DNA of 64,000 bases from NCBI GenBank assembly GCA_010093605.1, contig MU004193.1:751520-815519 (forward strand). Direction: 5' to 3'. Below are positions 32,218 through 43,465 of this stretch, in pieces (within the stretch, counting starts at the first letter, position 1; each line of letters opens with the position of its first letter). The notes beneath the pieces were generated by a model. That model ran no database searches, was not told where the DNA came from, and saw nothing but the letters and a program-made list of their open reading frames with translations. Source of the stretch: Lophium mytilinum (lineage: Eukaryota; Ascomycota; Dothideomycetes; Mytilinidiales; Mytilinidiaceae). A program made the position numbers and the translations under genes.

Positions 32218-32860
32218 GTGACTTACTTCTAGCTCTCGATTAGGGTGGGCGTTCGTTGGATATACCGGTGCATATGGATGCCCTAGCTCGGTGGTATATT
32301 CCTTGTATATCCTCTGTTTTGGCGCCGTTGGTGGGTAATTGGCGTAACTCAGGGTCACATATGGTATACCACATATCGAATTTCACTCATAGTTTAAATT
32401 AAGTCAAGTACAAACAAATCTGCGAATCGTGATTAGCACAGTATCTCAAGACTGCGTTTTGAAGGCGTAGTGAGCGAGTGCGTAGGTTCCGCTATCAGTG
32501 CTCTCTTTGAGTCCGCATACATCTCCCGTATTGTGTGTGTGTGGACGGGAGATACTGGGGCACTCCGCCCCATTCCGCCCCATGGAGGTTATCAGCCCAG
32601 CCAGGACCGGGAGAGAACGCGGCACATGGGACGGTGGTCGAGTGTTTGGTTTACATCATGCAGTGGGTGGGATAGGGGCAGGGGAGGTCGGACATACCAT
32701 TTTTTATTTCTATTGATGCGAAGGTCGTGGCGCGTAAGTCATGAAATGCATTGTCGAAAACGCCGAAATGATGCATGCATTTTGTTGAGCCCCAAGGTGC
32801 TGATGCTGGAAAGGTCGAGGGGAAGAAACGAAGATACGAGAAGGGGTAGAAAGAAATGGT
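32218..32860. other. Convergent intergenic stretch
   Basis: The 3' flanks of ATG17 (plus) and RIO1 (minus) meet here. I see no further gene. There is a short GTGTGTGTGTG run near 32,535 and a CCGCCCCATTCCGCCCCAT duplication at about 32,567-32,585. Confidence 0.6.
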
Positions 32861-34616
32861 TCAGTGCTTCCGCGCCGTGCTCTTGACGAGTTTGTTCTTC
32901 AAGTGCTTCGGAATCTTCGTTTTACGCTTCTCGCGCTTTTCTTCTTTGACGGCTGCTTTGTGGTCCTGATTGATGTTAGCTCAGATGACACACTATGAGG
33001 AAGATTTGACAGAGCCTCACCTTCTTCGTATCTTTATCGACGAAGCGTTTGCCCCTAGGCGTGGAGTCCTTTTCGACCCATTCTTTGTCGCCGTCTTCAT
33101 CACTGCTACTACCGTCTTCTCCGCTCCCCTCTTCACTCACATCGTCGCCGGCCTTCGGGGCGACTTTGTCGGCGAGTAGGCCTTGGTAGATCAACTCTTG
33201 ACCGTCACCCTTTCCGACTAGCTCGGCGTCTCGCTCGATATCATAGACTTGCTCGAGTGTCTGGGGAATGTACTGCTGTCGGAAGACCTCGTTGTCCACC
33301 TCTTCGTTCTTCCCCTCTTCTGTCTCTTCTCGGATCTTGTATAGTTCCGCAATCCTCTTCTCCATCGCCTCGACTTCTGTAGCTCCCTCTTCAGTGACGA
33401 AGCCAAAGATCGATCGATCAGATAACGTATCCACGTTCTGGTTCCTGAAGAAATCTGACACATTCTTGACATCCATCCGCAAGAATTCCAAGCTTCTGGG
33501 GTGATCGTGCTCCACACTCTGACTGACATCAATGACAACCAACTTGCCCTCATGATAGAGCAAATTGTACTCGCTCAGATCTGCGTGCACTAGCTTGCAG
33601 ATTTGATACATCTGGCGCATATGTCCCAGTAGTTGGATGTACAACGACCTGTACTTCGCTTCCTCCTCTTCAGCAGTCAGCCCTTCGAACTTGACGTCCC
33701 TTAGCCTCGGCGCTGGCCATCCCTTCTTATCACCAAGAAAGCTCATGACTAGCACATGGTGTCGCAGGAAGAGTGGTTCCGGACATGGGATCCCCGCCGC
33801 ATAGATCCTTTTCAGATTCCGCATCTCCTTCTCCGCCCACACCTTCACCATCGCGCGATGCGAGCTCTTATTCCAACCGTGCTTGAACCTGTACTCGCCC
33901 GTGACATACTTGTCCCGATCTTTGAACACCAGAATACTAGTCTTGTACACCTTAATCGCCCGATGTAACGTCGTCGGTTCCTCGCCCGGGCTGGCAGGTT
34001 CTTGTATACTCAGGGCGAAGTAAACGTTCGCTTCTTTTCCTGTACTGAGACACCCATGTATTTCACTTACAACACCTCGATTGATCATCTGCAGCAGAAT
34101 CATCCGTGTCCGCGGATCAAGCACCTGCTCAGAGGTCGCGCGATCGCTCTTGTCCTTGTCATTCCCGCCCTTCGACAGCCCACCGACACCACCATTCCGT
34201 GCATCGAGCTTGATCTTGCCCGCATGCTTAGATAGAGAGGCAACGGCATCGTCGATGCTGGCGTGGGTGTTTGCAGAAGGCTTCTGGGGGTTCGATTTCG
34301 GGGCTTGAGACGCGGGGATGGAGGGGTCGTGTTGCTTGCGGGCGCGATTGTAGACTTTCGTGTAGTGGGAGGGGTTGGCACCATCGAGAGCTTCGGCGGC
34401 GGTGAAGTCGTCGTCGGTGTCGTCGAAGATGTCATCGAGGTCGTTGTAGAGAGAGGCGTCTTCGGCGAGGGGCTCTGACGTGGCGGGGGGGTTTGGAGGG
34501 GTAGAGGTTGTCAAGGCTTCGGAGGGAAGAGCGGGCTGGGAAGCAGGTTGAGAGATGCTTTCGGGGGCATTGAGAGCAACACCGCCTTCGGCGTTGGAGA
34601 CAGTTTCGCTGGCCAT
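32861..34616 (-). CDS. RIO1: Serine/threonine-protein kinase RIO1
   Basis: This is an atypical kinase/ATPase that acts in the last cytoplasmic steps of 40S ribosome maturation. Two exons, 34,616-33,021 and 32,965-32,861, with a 55-base intron, give 566 residues; the second exon supplies the very basic tail (KREKRKTKIPKHLKNKLVKS) expected at the end of RIO1. The RIO domain (about residue 175-400) has the Gly-poor nucleotide loop STGKEANVYFA, catalytic loop LVHADLSEYNLLYH, and metal-binding IDVSQSVEHDHP, the diagnostic RIO1 form. It is preceded by an acidic segment (DDIFDDTDDDF) and followed by an acidic stretch (SEEGSGEDGSSSDEDGDKEW). I chose the ATG at 34,616; longer open sequence upstream lacks family resemblance. 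Confidence 0.94.
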
Positions 34617-35238
34617 GTTGAATAGAGAGATGCGTGGTGGTTGTGAGAAGAGTGTTGTTGACGTGTGGGAGAAATTCGTGTCTAGTCCCCCTGCAAGTGG
34701 TGATGAATTTTTGGTTGGCAGAAACGGGCGGTGTGAGGGGCGGTGAAGACGTGTCCTTCCTCCATTTTTCTCAGGCTTCATTCCACATGAAATCACAAAG
34801 TGGCTGACCAGACTTACGGAGTTCATCTTGGCTTTTGGGCTTGTGTAAACTTACTTACCGCTGTCTAAAGTACTCTAATGTCTTCTCAAGAGCTGTAAAG
34901 CAGCGGTTCTGGCAAGCCTAATCGCTGTCAGGGACACCCCAGACGATGTCAGACTTCTCCGTGTCAGTTTCTCACATAGGAAGGTCTTGGCCGATTCCTG
35001 AGAAAAGTGTTGAGTGTCGACTCTTTATCGCGTGCGTCACCTTGGCAGGAATACCCCTGGAACCACTTGTAGTCTTCCAGTCAGCGTCCGGCATCCTTCA
35101 TCTTCAACACTTCACAGTTTGGTCCGAGGAAAGCTTAAAAGCTCTACGAGAATTTGACAAGAGGATCTTGACGTGATTGAAGTAGAGTAAAGTATTAATT
35201 CCAGGACCAGCAAAATAGAATACGGAAGCAACGAAGAG
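34617..35238. other. 5' flank of RIO1 and spacer
   Basis: It should hold the RIO1 promoter next to 34,617. A plus-strand frame at 34,946-35,176 has no recognisable content. Nothing else is seen. Confidence 0.5.
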
Positions 35239-35946
35239 TCACTGGTTATCAACCCATCCATCCATTGGGAGCACCCCCTGATACTCCATATCTACCTCTC
35301 CATACTCATCAGCCAAAGCAAGTAGAGTGATACTCTCCCCACAATTCCATGCGTCTTCTTCGTTGGTAATGATCCTCCACAGCTGGGTTCCGGGATACGT
35401 CTCTCTCTGTTCCGCTAGGCAGAACTTGACCTGCATAACCTCGTATCAGTAAAGATTCTCCCAACTTAATCCGTGGAGCCATACCTCTCGAAGACCGCCA
35501 TCATTACTCCAAGGCCCAAATATAGCCACCGCATTCATCACAGCCGAGAGTATCAGGACGAGATACATCACTTTCTCTCCTAATGTGCTACCGCCGAGCC
35601 ATCCTCCACTCCCGCTCTCGTGTCTCCGGCAACTTGCTATGTCCTCCCAACTGGTATTCTCTCGTTCGCACACGACAATGTCGCCTTCCTCGAGCATGCT
35701 GTTCAACTCATCGTCTTCTTCCACTGCGAAACGCACTCTCTTTGTGTCCAGACTCCCAGACTCCCTCGATGTGGTTTCAACCGCCGAGTAGGTCGACATA
35801 TGGGCAGGGTACGAGGGCTGTTCAGCCGCAGGTCGAGGTACGTAAGGCGGTGGTGGGCTGATCAGATATGTCAAAAGACCCGCGCGAGGCAATGCAGCCT
35901 GATCGTCTCGGTTCGCGTGCGGAGCGGCGTCGAGTGGTGAGAACAT
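35239..35946 (-). CDS. Hypothetical single-pass membrane protein
   Basis: I do not recognise the family. Two exons, 35,946-35,485 and 35,430-35,239, flank a 54-base intron (GTATGG donor, CAG acceptor), for 217 residues. The first 120 residues are polar and Pro-rich (SPPPPYVPRPAAEQPSYPAH) with an acidic patch (VEEDDELNSMLEEGD). One hydrophobic segment follows (VMYLVLILSAVMNAVAIFG, about residue 127-145), then a tail of about 70 residues spanning the splice with VKFCLAEQRETYPGTQLWRI. The layout suggests a type II or tail-exposed membrane protein with a disordered cytosolic head; topology is inferred. The intron is a multiple of three and carries an in-frame stop, so it has to be spliced for the tail to be made. 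Confidence 0.65.
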
Positions 35947-36748
35947 CCCGAAAGACGGCGTCGAAATTACCAGGGTAGGACAATGTAGTCGAGGCTAGGC
36001 GCTAGTAGGCTTGGACCGTAGGACACCGCGAAGTTGGACCAAGGGACGGGCTGTGACGTCTTGGTATTATCGAAGGGCACGTGGTGGAGTTGAGACAAAG
36101 GAAGTGCGATTCGTGGCGTAATGTAGAGGCATTGTCGGAGGCGTGAGGAGTGGCGGCTTTATGGAGCGCTTTGTGTGTTTGTTTGCGGATGGGCTTTGTG
36201 AGATTGTGCGCGGTGTACTATTAGCGTGTAGATGAGAGCGGGTCGCTCGTTGTTTTCGTAGATGGATGCGGAAGGGGAGGGAGAGATGGCTGAGAGGGCT
36301 GGGTAAGGAATGTGGTCAGCTGCAGGAGGGCTGGGATGGTGGTACAACATTGAGGTAAGAGCATTGCCACAAAAAAGGTTTTATTCTGGCACAGTAGATT
36401 CGAACTTGCGAACGCGGATATAGCACTGCTCGAGTTCAGCTCTTGCTCGCTCCACATCACTGTCAAGGGTGGCCCAGCTGCAGACAAGTCAGTGAGCCAG
36501 AGGGTAACTCAATTTTCGTCATGCCGAATTTAAATCGTCTTCTTCAAAATGAAAAACTCATTGGAGCACTCTAAGCAGTGGTGACCGACTGTGCATATGC
36601 TTGTGGCAATGCAGTATATAAGCTTATGCTGATAAAGACAGACGATAGTTAGATAAGCAAGAAGATGATGCGCCCGTAAGCTAAGAACCAAAAGCATTCC
36701 TGCGTCGCCTGAACTCCAAATCAATATGTTTGCCATCTTCCCATATTC
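35947..36748. other. Intergenic stretch, nothing recognised
   Basis: Short frames only. It holds the presumed promoter of the gene ending upstream at 35,946 and the 3' flank of the small gene beginning at 37,101. CACTGTCAAGGGTGGCC near 36,460 matches the inner motif of the MITE family but no complete element could be delimited. Confidence 0.5.
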
Positions 36749-37101
36749 CTAAAAGATGACGTCCAAAATTTCATCCTCAAAAGAAATAGTGTCGCTCAAA
36801 TCGAAGGTCGAAACGCGTTCTTCATCGCCGCTGTATATTAATCAGTATGTATAACCCAAGGCGTGCGTCAAATAGTCGACATACAATCCATTAGTGCCTT
36901 GTTCGATACTGGTTGTGAGTTCGTCTTCTTAGTGCCCTTCCCGAGCAAGCCATCTACTGAAGTTGAAGAGTCGGTTGAATCTCGAGATAGAACGCGGTAG
37001 AAGGGGAGCTTGTCCTTCGTCGGCTTGGGATCCGTATAGGATTGCGTAGGTGTGTAGATGGGGGTCTTGACATCGGCTTGAGTGGACCTGGGAGAAGACA
37101 T
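36749..37101 (-). CDS. Small hypothetical protein, two exons
   Basis: I do not recognise it. The first exon begins MSSPRSTQADVKTPIYTPTQ at 37,101 and encodes about 74 polar residues with LPFYRVLSRDSTDSSTSVDG. Near 36,884 it meets donor-like sequence, and an acceptor TATACAG lies before 36,830. The downstream exon 36,830-36,749 then reads GDEERVSTFDLSDTISFEDE to a stop. That acidic ending needs a GTCGAC donor; the stronger nearby GTATGT donor gives a different short tail. Either form yields about 85-102 residues. The dense Ser/Thr content and lack of hydrophobic segments suggest a disordered protein. Confidence 0.5.
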
Positions 37102-37917
37102 GTTGTCGTATAGGGTTCGATTGATGGAGATGTATGGGAATCGAGTGATGATTGGGTGTTTGTAGGAGGTGTACGGATGAGAAAGAGGTATGCGGATGAT
37201 GATTGTAGTGTAACAGATCGTTGAAAGGCTTGAGTTGATGAATGGATGCCCAATTCAAGCTGTATGGAATAGTGCTTTATATAATAGATACTTCATAGTT
37301 AATGCAAGTGATGGATGAGGGCTAAGCATTCGGAATAAACATGCTGACATAGCTAGTCGTATGCTGCGGCAGTATACATCCAACCAATCCCAGGACTAAG
37401 AATCTTGATGCCTCGTGAATACGGTGTTGAATCAGAAGGCGTCATTCGCAGGATCTTTTCTTAGCCGCGCTACAGGTGACTTTGATGGCTGCCTTGTCTT
37501 ACGGAGTTGTGAGAGCCATGTCACCCGGTATCGAAGCGAAGCTAAGTTTACGTAGCCGTGTGTTCAATCAAGATTGCAATGCCGACTTATGCTGGGGAGG
37601 ACATGGTAATGGTGGTCTTACCCCTCACAGTAATAGTAGAAGCATCGGGCGGTGTGATGAGGCATATTGGAGCATGCGTACCTGGTAGGGAGAGACTACG
37701 GAAGAGCTCGTCTAAACCTACTAACATACAGAAAGGTACGGAGTTCGTCAAATCCTGCAATTCCGACTGATATGACCGAGTCAGGTCTCCCAGGACTAGG
37801 CGACAATCTGGATTCCCGATGTAAACAATCTCGGAATGCAAGTCAGAACGTCGTCAAGACAATAGCGAGAAGGTGTTACATGTGCACGAGAATTCAATCT
37901 ATGCTAAAACTGCATCT
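37102..37917. other. Intergenic stretch, nothing recognised
   Basis: It holds the presumed promoter of the small gene at 37,101 and then DNA with only short, unrecognisable frames up to the decayed tandem repeat. Confidence 0.5.
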
Positions 37918-38600
37918 CTTTTGACAGCATCCTTGTAGGAGCAAGACACCTCTGAGCGACGCAAAATTCTGCTTGAAGAAAGTCAAGGAGAAAGGTGCGC
38001 TCATTGGAACAACACTGGAAGCATTGCAAGAGGACGCAGCATTCACAATGAGGTCCAAACCAACCCGAGAACGACGTCTGTCTGCCAGGGTACCTAAGAA
38101 CCAAATACACCCTTGGACTATCTGATAATTTATGTCGATGATGAATTCTAAAGCACTAAGCGTCTGCATTGAAACATCGTCGAACGGATAGCAAGACGAT
38201 GGCACATTTACACTAGGCTCTATGCCAACCTGCGAGCTACATTCCCTTGACACCCTACCTAGAGAGCGAAGACACCCCTGGGCTGTGCGATATTCTGCGT
38301 TCATAATGTAAAGGACGGAACAGCGCATGTTAGAACATATTCGACTACGGAGAAGCACTCAGGCTCCGAACTAGGCTGCTCCTCTTTTGACAGCCTATCT
38401 ATGGCATAAAGACGCCTCGGGGCTATGCGGGGTTCGCAGCAGCGAAAGGGTCTGCCGAGGCGCGTACATACCAGGCTTGGCATTCCTAAATCTGATAATG
38501 AACGCCGCGCACTAGTAAGGAGGGCAGTGTAATTGGATGCTTGTAGACCTGTGCATATTTGACGGTTTCCTGACCGCTTTCTCAAAAGAGAATGGCGTGA
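37918..38600 (-). repeat. Decayed tandem repeat, ~140-168-base units
   Basis: Four to five diverged units start with TTTTGACAGC-like words at about 37,918, 38,081, 38,246, 38,386 and probably 38,552. Each continues with a segment like AGACACCTCTGAGCGACGCA. On the minus strand the frame stays open through several units (37,894-38,358), so translation shows a repeat of about 53 residues (NAEYRTAQGCLRSLG versus DINYQIVQGCIWFLG). This could be a decayed coding repeat or simply a satellite that happens to be open; I favour the satellite. Confidence 0.6.
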
Positions 38601-38689
38601 GAGAAATTTGTGTATACTGGTCTGCCACTGTCTGACTGGCCTCAGCAGGTCCTCATGTTTTTGAATAAAACCTTTTGAACGATCCGTCA

Positions 38690-39190
38690 AGCATGTCGGG
38701 CCACCTCAGACGACGTTATCCTGCACAGTTATGAATGCACTTGTGCGTGCCAAGCTAGGTCAGCTTACAAACTTCCACGACTAGAGCGAGTCAGGCAAGT
38801 CGCACGACGCCAGCGGACATCGGCATTGGAACTTCATATTCACTTTCCCTCATGGAGTCCTGCGACGACACCTCTCCGTGAGCAATTCCACAACGTGAGA
38901 AATTGATGCGCTGTTTTCTTCTCAAGCTGCGTGATTTTCAAGCATCCATCGGCGTTGACGTATGCTCTTCTTGCAAGCTTCATCCGACAACGCGTCTTCC
39001 CCACGTATACCATCAACGTAAGCATATCGTTGCATCCAGCCAAGGGGCTAGGTGCTACGGATCGACCGCCTCTTGACTGTGTCAATCCTCCTGGCCGCGC
39101 AAGGGGAGACCGGAGTGTCTAAGCCGAGTGGTGGGATATCGCCTAGTTCATTTTACCGCTGACAGCTGTGCTTCGCTTTCTCCTTCCAAT
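38690..39190. other. 5' flank of the Zn2Cys6 gene
   Basis: GC-balanced DNA without a recognised gene; it should carry the promoter of the regulator at 39,191. Near 38,697 the words GTCGGGCCACCTCAGACG match an inner motif of the MITE-like repeats, perhaps a remnant. Confidence 0.45.
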
Positions 39191-42166
39191 ATGACACGGA
39201 CTGGATTCCCTGCTCGATTAAGGATGTCACACGAAAGCCGCAAGCTCAACACATCTTATCGACGGAATGGAAAGCTTCAATCGTGTGAACCGTGCCGTGA
39301 GTGCTACCGGGTCTCGTCATCGACCATCCGTACGCTTTTCTGCCACTGCTTGAGGCGCCTCGCGGGGGTATCAGAATTCCAGTTCAGATCGTTTTGGACA
39401 GCTGGTAAACTCGCGAGGCCACTCCAGACAGCGACCAAGAGGTGTGCACAGATTGGAAACGTGAATCTGCTAACAACGCTTCAGGCAAGGGAAAGCTGCG
39501 ATGCGATCATATGACACCCACTTGCGGCAGATGCGCCCGTCGAAACAAGTCTGACCAATGTGTATATCATCCTGCACCATTGACAAAAGGCCTTCCAACG
39601 CCGCAGTCGTCCATATCTACCACAGAACTGAGCCCAATGACAGGGTTGGGCTCCCAATCTGCGCCTCGATTGGATCATCAGTTTCGATCCCGCTCGAACG
39701 AGCAATTCGAGCCCCTTTCGAGTGGTCAATTCGAGCCCCGATTCGAGACCCGTTCAACTGAACAATACGAGCCCCGTTACAATTCCGACTGGGCCACCAC
39801 TAGTTTGACAGGCTTTGATAGCACGTCGAGCGTCCCCCGTAGGCATTTTCGAGCCAACAGCTTGCCGGCACCGCCTCGTCAAGCTCGTGATGATCCCCCT
39901 CAACGCCAAATGGCCTGGGGGGTGCCAGCAGATCTTCAGAGGAGTGCAGAATATCTTGGAGCGACGTCCTATTCGGCCGTTCTCGATGAGAACGAAATGC
40001 ACCTCGATTTCCCTCTAGCACAAACGGCGGCCGTGCCTAGCTCCGTCACGGCTCTGTCGAAGGCCCACGTCAAAAAAGGGGCAGAGGTCCTCTCTTTGCT
40101 AAAGGAAATGCCTCTGTTTGAAAAGTTTATAAATCATTGGATGTCCCTGTCACACGGGTACATCGTCATTGCTCCGATGATGAGAATTTGGACGTCTTCG
40201 CTCTGGGCTGTACATCATCGGGCCCTGGAAACACAGAAGCCCGAGGCGTTATTGAAGATGGCAGAGAGCATTTCGTTGAACACCATCAAGCCATTACAAT
40301 TTGATGGAAAAACTACACCACGGGAGTTTGCAGCTAGCTGTACAGGAGAACAGCTGCGCTGGGAGGTTGTTGGCATCGTCTTCGCTGCTGTAGGCGTAGT
40401 TTTAATGTCGCTAACAGACGGCAATCCTCTATTTTGCAATCTCGAGGACGCGCCTATGGACCGCAAACAGCTTGCACTGAAGGTGTGGGATGCTTCGGAG
40501 TCGTGCCTGTCTTTTTGTAACGATTTTGACATATTGAACGACGTTTTCCTTTGGCTTCTGTTCGAGAATTACGTGTTATCCAATTCTCTTCATTCAAAAG
40601 GCAGTTACGCTAATTGGCAAAAGTCTGGGGAGATCAACAATGCTTTACTGGCATTTGGACTTCATCAAGAGATTAAAGTCGACGCAGATACTCCATTTTT
40701 CATTGCCGAGTTCCGCAAACGCCTGTTTGTCCAAGCGTATGGAAGTGACAAAGCTACTGCAGCTTTTGTCGGACGACCTCCGCGACTTAGCCATCAGTAC
40801 TGTCTCCTACAACTCCCCCTCGACCTCAGCGATGATCAGCTCATGGCAGATGGTCTGGATATTGGCGTTGCTTTGACCTGCCTTGATGAGGAGGGCTGGA
40901 ATCGACGAGGGTCTATAAACTCGTGCACCTGGGCGCGAATATGTGCGCATGTGAGTAAACCCCAACCCACATAGAAAATCTACCGCTCTCAGACTGTGTG
41001 CGATTTCTTGCCACTGTCAGGGGTGCGCCAACACAAGGTCAAAACTGTGGACGAATCGGTTTGGAACAGCCAGTGACCCCGTCGGCCACCTCAGACAGTG
41101 GTAAAGCAAGGTACAGTGACAGGGCATAAGTCTGTGCACTTCCGAAGATTGTCACTGCTTAAGGTACTCCCCAGGAGTTTCGAAAGTCTAGGTGCGATGT
41201 CAAAGTCCAAGCAGTGTAAATCAGACTGCTCTTTGGCTCATTAGCCACTGACTAGCTAGGCCACCCCTATCAGTGGTGTCCGGCGAGCAAGATCGGAGCC
41301 GAGCAGTGATGATCTTCATGTGCCCAGACTTATGGCCTAGTATTGTGCACAGACTAGTGATGCGTGGTCTCAGCAATGATTCGAGAAATTGCACAGAACT
41401 TTGCTAATTTTACCGCCACTTGTAGCACGCTCGGATCTATGAGGATATACTAGAAATTTCTCTAGGTGTGCTAGATCAAGATATAGTCGCCAAGGCTCAT
41501 GCAATTGAGCAAAAGGCGCAATCTATTTGGGAAAGGCTGCCTAGTCACCTCCGGGTGAATCCAGAAATCCCTTGGGACACTAAACGCGCTCCAGTCGAAC
41601 ATGTTTTTCTCTACGGAATACAGCTTGATCACCTTGACCATCAATTTCTCATCCAGCGGGCTCTGATCAAAAAGGCAAATGTGGACGCTACACGGCTCGT
41701 ATTGATCGCAAAAGAGATGTTCAGGCATATACTCGTATGTGTCAACAACCGTGACGCGCTGGTTGACTTCCACCTCGACTTCACACAAGGACTCTGTACG
41801 CACGGTATTCCAGTTGCAGCTGTCATTGCCGTCGAATTATTACGCCAGGAGCGAAACCCCGGAACTACCGCTGATCCGCTTCCTCGATCTGATACTATCC
41901 AGGATCTGAGCGTCTTCGTCGCCTGCCTTGGCACGATCCGTCCGGATTGCAACGCCTACAATATTTGCAATCGTGGAAGACGATTTCTAAAATCAATACT
42001 GGACACTATTCTCTCGCCAGCGCCTTACTGCATCTCATCGAATTCAGGCGGTTCAGATGTCCATAATGACGTGCCGGCCCCTCACTTCTCAGGCAATGAT
42101 GGCGAATTCATGCGATGGCTCGAAACGATGGATTGGGAGCAGGATAGTTGGATCAATTTTGACTAG
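39191..42166 (+). CDS. Zn2Cys6 transcription factor
   Basis: Three exons, 39,191-39,296, 39,485-40,950 and 41,426-42,166, give 770 residues. The DNA-binding cluster is built across the first splice: SCEPCRKGKLRCDHMTPTCG then RCARRNKSDQCVYHP, with the six cysteines in C-x2-C-x6-C-x6-C-x2-C-x7-C order, at about residue 32-60. A Ser/Gln-rich linker with FEP/YEP repeats (NEQFEPLSSGQFEPRFETRS) follows, then the fungal transcription-factor middle homology region (about residue 220-680) with the typical NALLAFGLHQE and FRKRLFVQAYGSDKATAAFVGRPPRLS. The acidic, aromatic C-terminus (MDWEQDSWINFD) may be an activation segment. The second intron is 475 bases, far above the ~50-60 usual here, because it holds a MITE. 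Target genes are unknown. Start could be the in-frame ATG at 39,224. Confidence 0.88.
41016..41105 (+). mobile_element. Short inverted-repeat element inside an intron
   Basis: CCACTGTCAGGGGTGCGCC at the left and GGCCACCTCAGACAGTGG at the right are inverted copies of each other over about 18 bases, bounding some 90 bases in the second intron of the Zn2Cys6 gene. The same words form the inner inverted motifs of the larger MITE copies, so this may be a sub-element or deletion derivative. Confidence 0.6.
41112..41348 (+). mobile_element. Tc1-like MITE, copy B (intronic)
   Basis: About 237 bases with inverted ends: TACAGTGACAGGGCATAAGT at the left and, on the other strand from the right, CACAATACTAGGCCATAAGT. 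The inner part carries CACTGCTTAAGGTACTCCCC and GGCCACCCCTATCAGTGGTG. It lies wholly inside the 475-base second intron of the Zn2Cys6 gene, in the sense direction, and leaves the splice sites intact. It is non-coding. Confidence 0.8.
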
Positions 42167-42231
42167 CCTCTATAGCGCTTATTTTCCTGGCACTCGAAGA
42201 CTAGGCACACCCGAGTGGCATTATGGAAGTT

Positions 42232-43340
42232 AGATACCACTGCCAGGAGAAGCCCCGTTGCCAGGTAGCAGGACAGTAAATAGGAAGCCCAATTCCCACG
42301 CCCAGGAATTCAACTCCGTACAATCCTCTCCATTCTTATACGCCCAGATTATCCATCGTTTCGGCCGTACGCTTGCTCACACTACACCTCCGTTAGGAGT
42401 AGCCCGGCTAGCAGGAAGCCAACCAGCCAAGTAGAAGCGTAATTCCCGTGCTCTGGAAATTTGCCCCTAAAATCGTCCTTTCTCTTATGCACCTGGATAT
42501 TCAACCGGTCAAGCCGTATCATTTCTCGCTCAAAGTCACCGTTTGGAGTAGCTCAGCGAGCAGGAAGCCAACCAGCCAAATAGTAGCCCAATTCCCTTGT
42601 CGGAGAATTTGCATCCCTGAAATTACCTCCATTCCTGTACACACGGATATTCTACCGGTCGAACCGTACTCTTGCTCACTCGATACCACCGTCAGGAGTA
42701 GCTCAGCTAGTAGAAAGTCGATCAGCTAATCGGAAGCCTATTTCCCGTGCCCAAGAATCCACAGACCCTCGAAAGGAATCTTATTCTATGCGCACTATAC
42801 ACGACCGTTTAAGCTATGTATTTATTTATTTGATACCACCGTTAGGACAGATTAATCGTGGCTGAAATACTAAGGGTATATATTTTGAAATATTTTGGCA
42901 GTCTTCCAATTATCTTTGCGGGATGCGGAGTGACAGACATACCGGAGTGGTGCAGTGGTGAACACTAAACCCTCTATAAATAGGTAGAGCGCTGATAACA
43001 CTTGTCGGTATCTGTCGGTATTGATAATTTTTGAATTTTTTTGCCCTAGGTCAGGGTCCTAGGTTCGAATCTCAGAGCGCATTCTTTTTGCACCTCTTTT
43101 TCGGTCACGATGAAAACAAGTCAGGAGGTATTTATCGAGTACCCTAGTTGCCAGGAAACAGCCCGCCAATTGAAAGCCTAAGTCTCGTGCCCGAGAATCT
43201 AGGCCCTCAGACTTCTCTCCAACTACATGCACCTAAAACACCATCGTTCAAGCCATACTATCGCTTGCTCGATGCCACCGTCAGGAGCAGCCCAACTAGC
43301 AGGAAACTGGCCAGCCAAATGGCAACTTAATCACCGCTAC
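42232..43340 (+). repeat. 150-base satellite array, six units, one interrupted
   Basis: Units begin at the word GATACCACCGTCAGGAG or a variant at about 42,232, 42,382, 42,532, 42,681, 42,831 and 43,271. The first five starts are spaced 150, 150, 149 and 150 bases. Shared words include AGCAGGAAGCCAACCAGCCA, AATTCCCGTG and GGATATTCxACCGGTC. The fifth unit is split by an insert of about 290 bases (42,848-43,140) that contains a tRNA-like segment. The array starts 65 bases after the stop codon of the Zn2Cys6 gene. Confidence 0.85.
42955..43095 (+). other. tRNA-like, Pol III-type segment inside the satellite
   Basis: The segment holds an A-box-like TGGTGCAGTGGTGAACA, a D-arm-like AGGTAGAGCGCTGATAACAC (resembling the isoleucine tRNA anticodon region) and a B-box GGTTCGAATC at about 43,062, followed by T-runs (ATTCTTTTTG, CTCTTTTTC) that could end Pol III transcription. 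A-to-B spacing is too long for a plain tRNA and would need an intron of some 45 bases. The acceptor stem pairs poorly. So it is probably a tRNA pseudogene or the head of a SINE rather than a working tRNA. Confidence 0.4.
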
Positions 43341-43465
43341 TTGCAATTTGACATCGGACCTGGACTTTGAAGCCCTCATGGGGGTGTCCCAGACAATGCC
43401 AAACGGTGTTACCACGGATCATTGCTTGATTTCATTCAAGGACCATGGTCCACACCTAAATTCGA

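Noticed and set aside
36380-36480. AGTTCGAATCTACT on the minus strand as a tRNA B-box
   Set aside because: T-arm and acceptor stem do not pair, and no D-arm is found at a proper distance.
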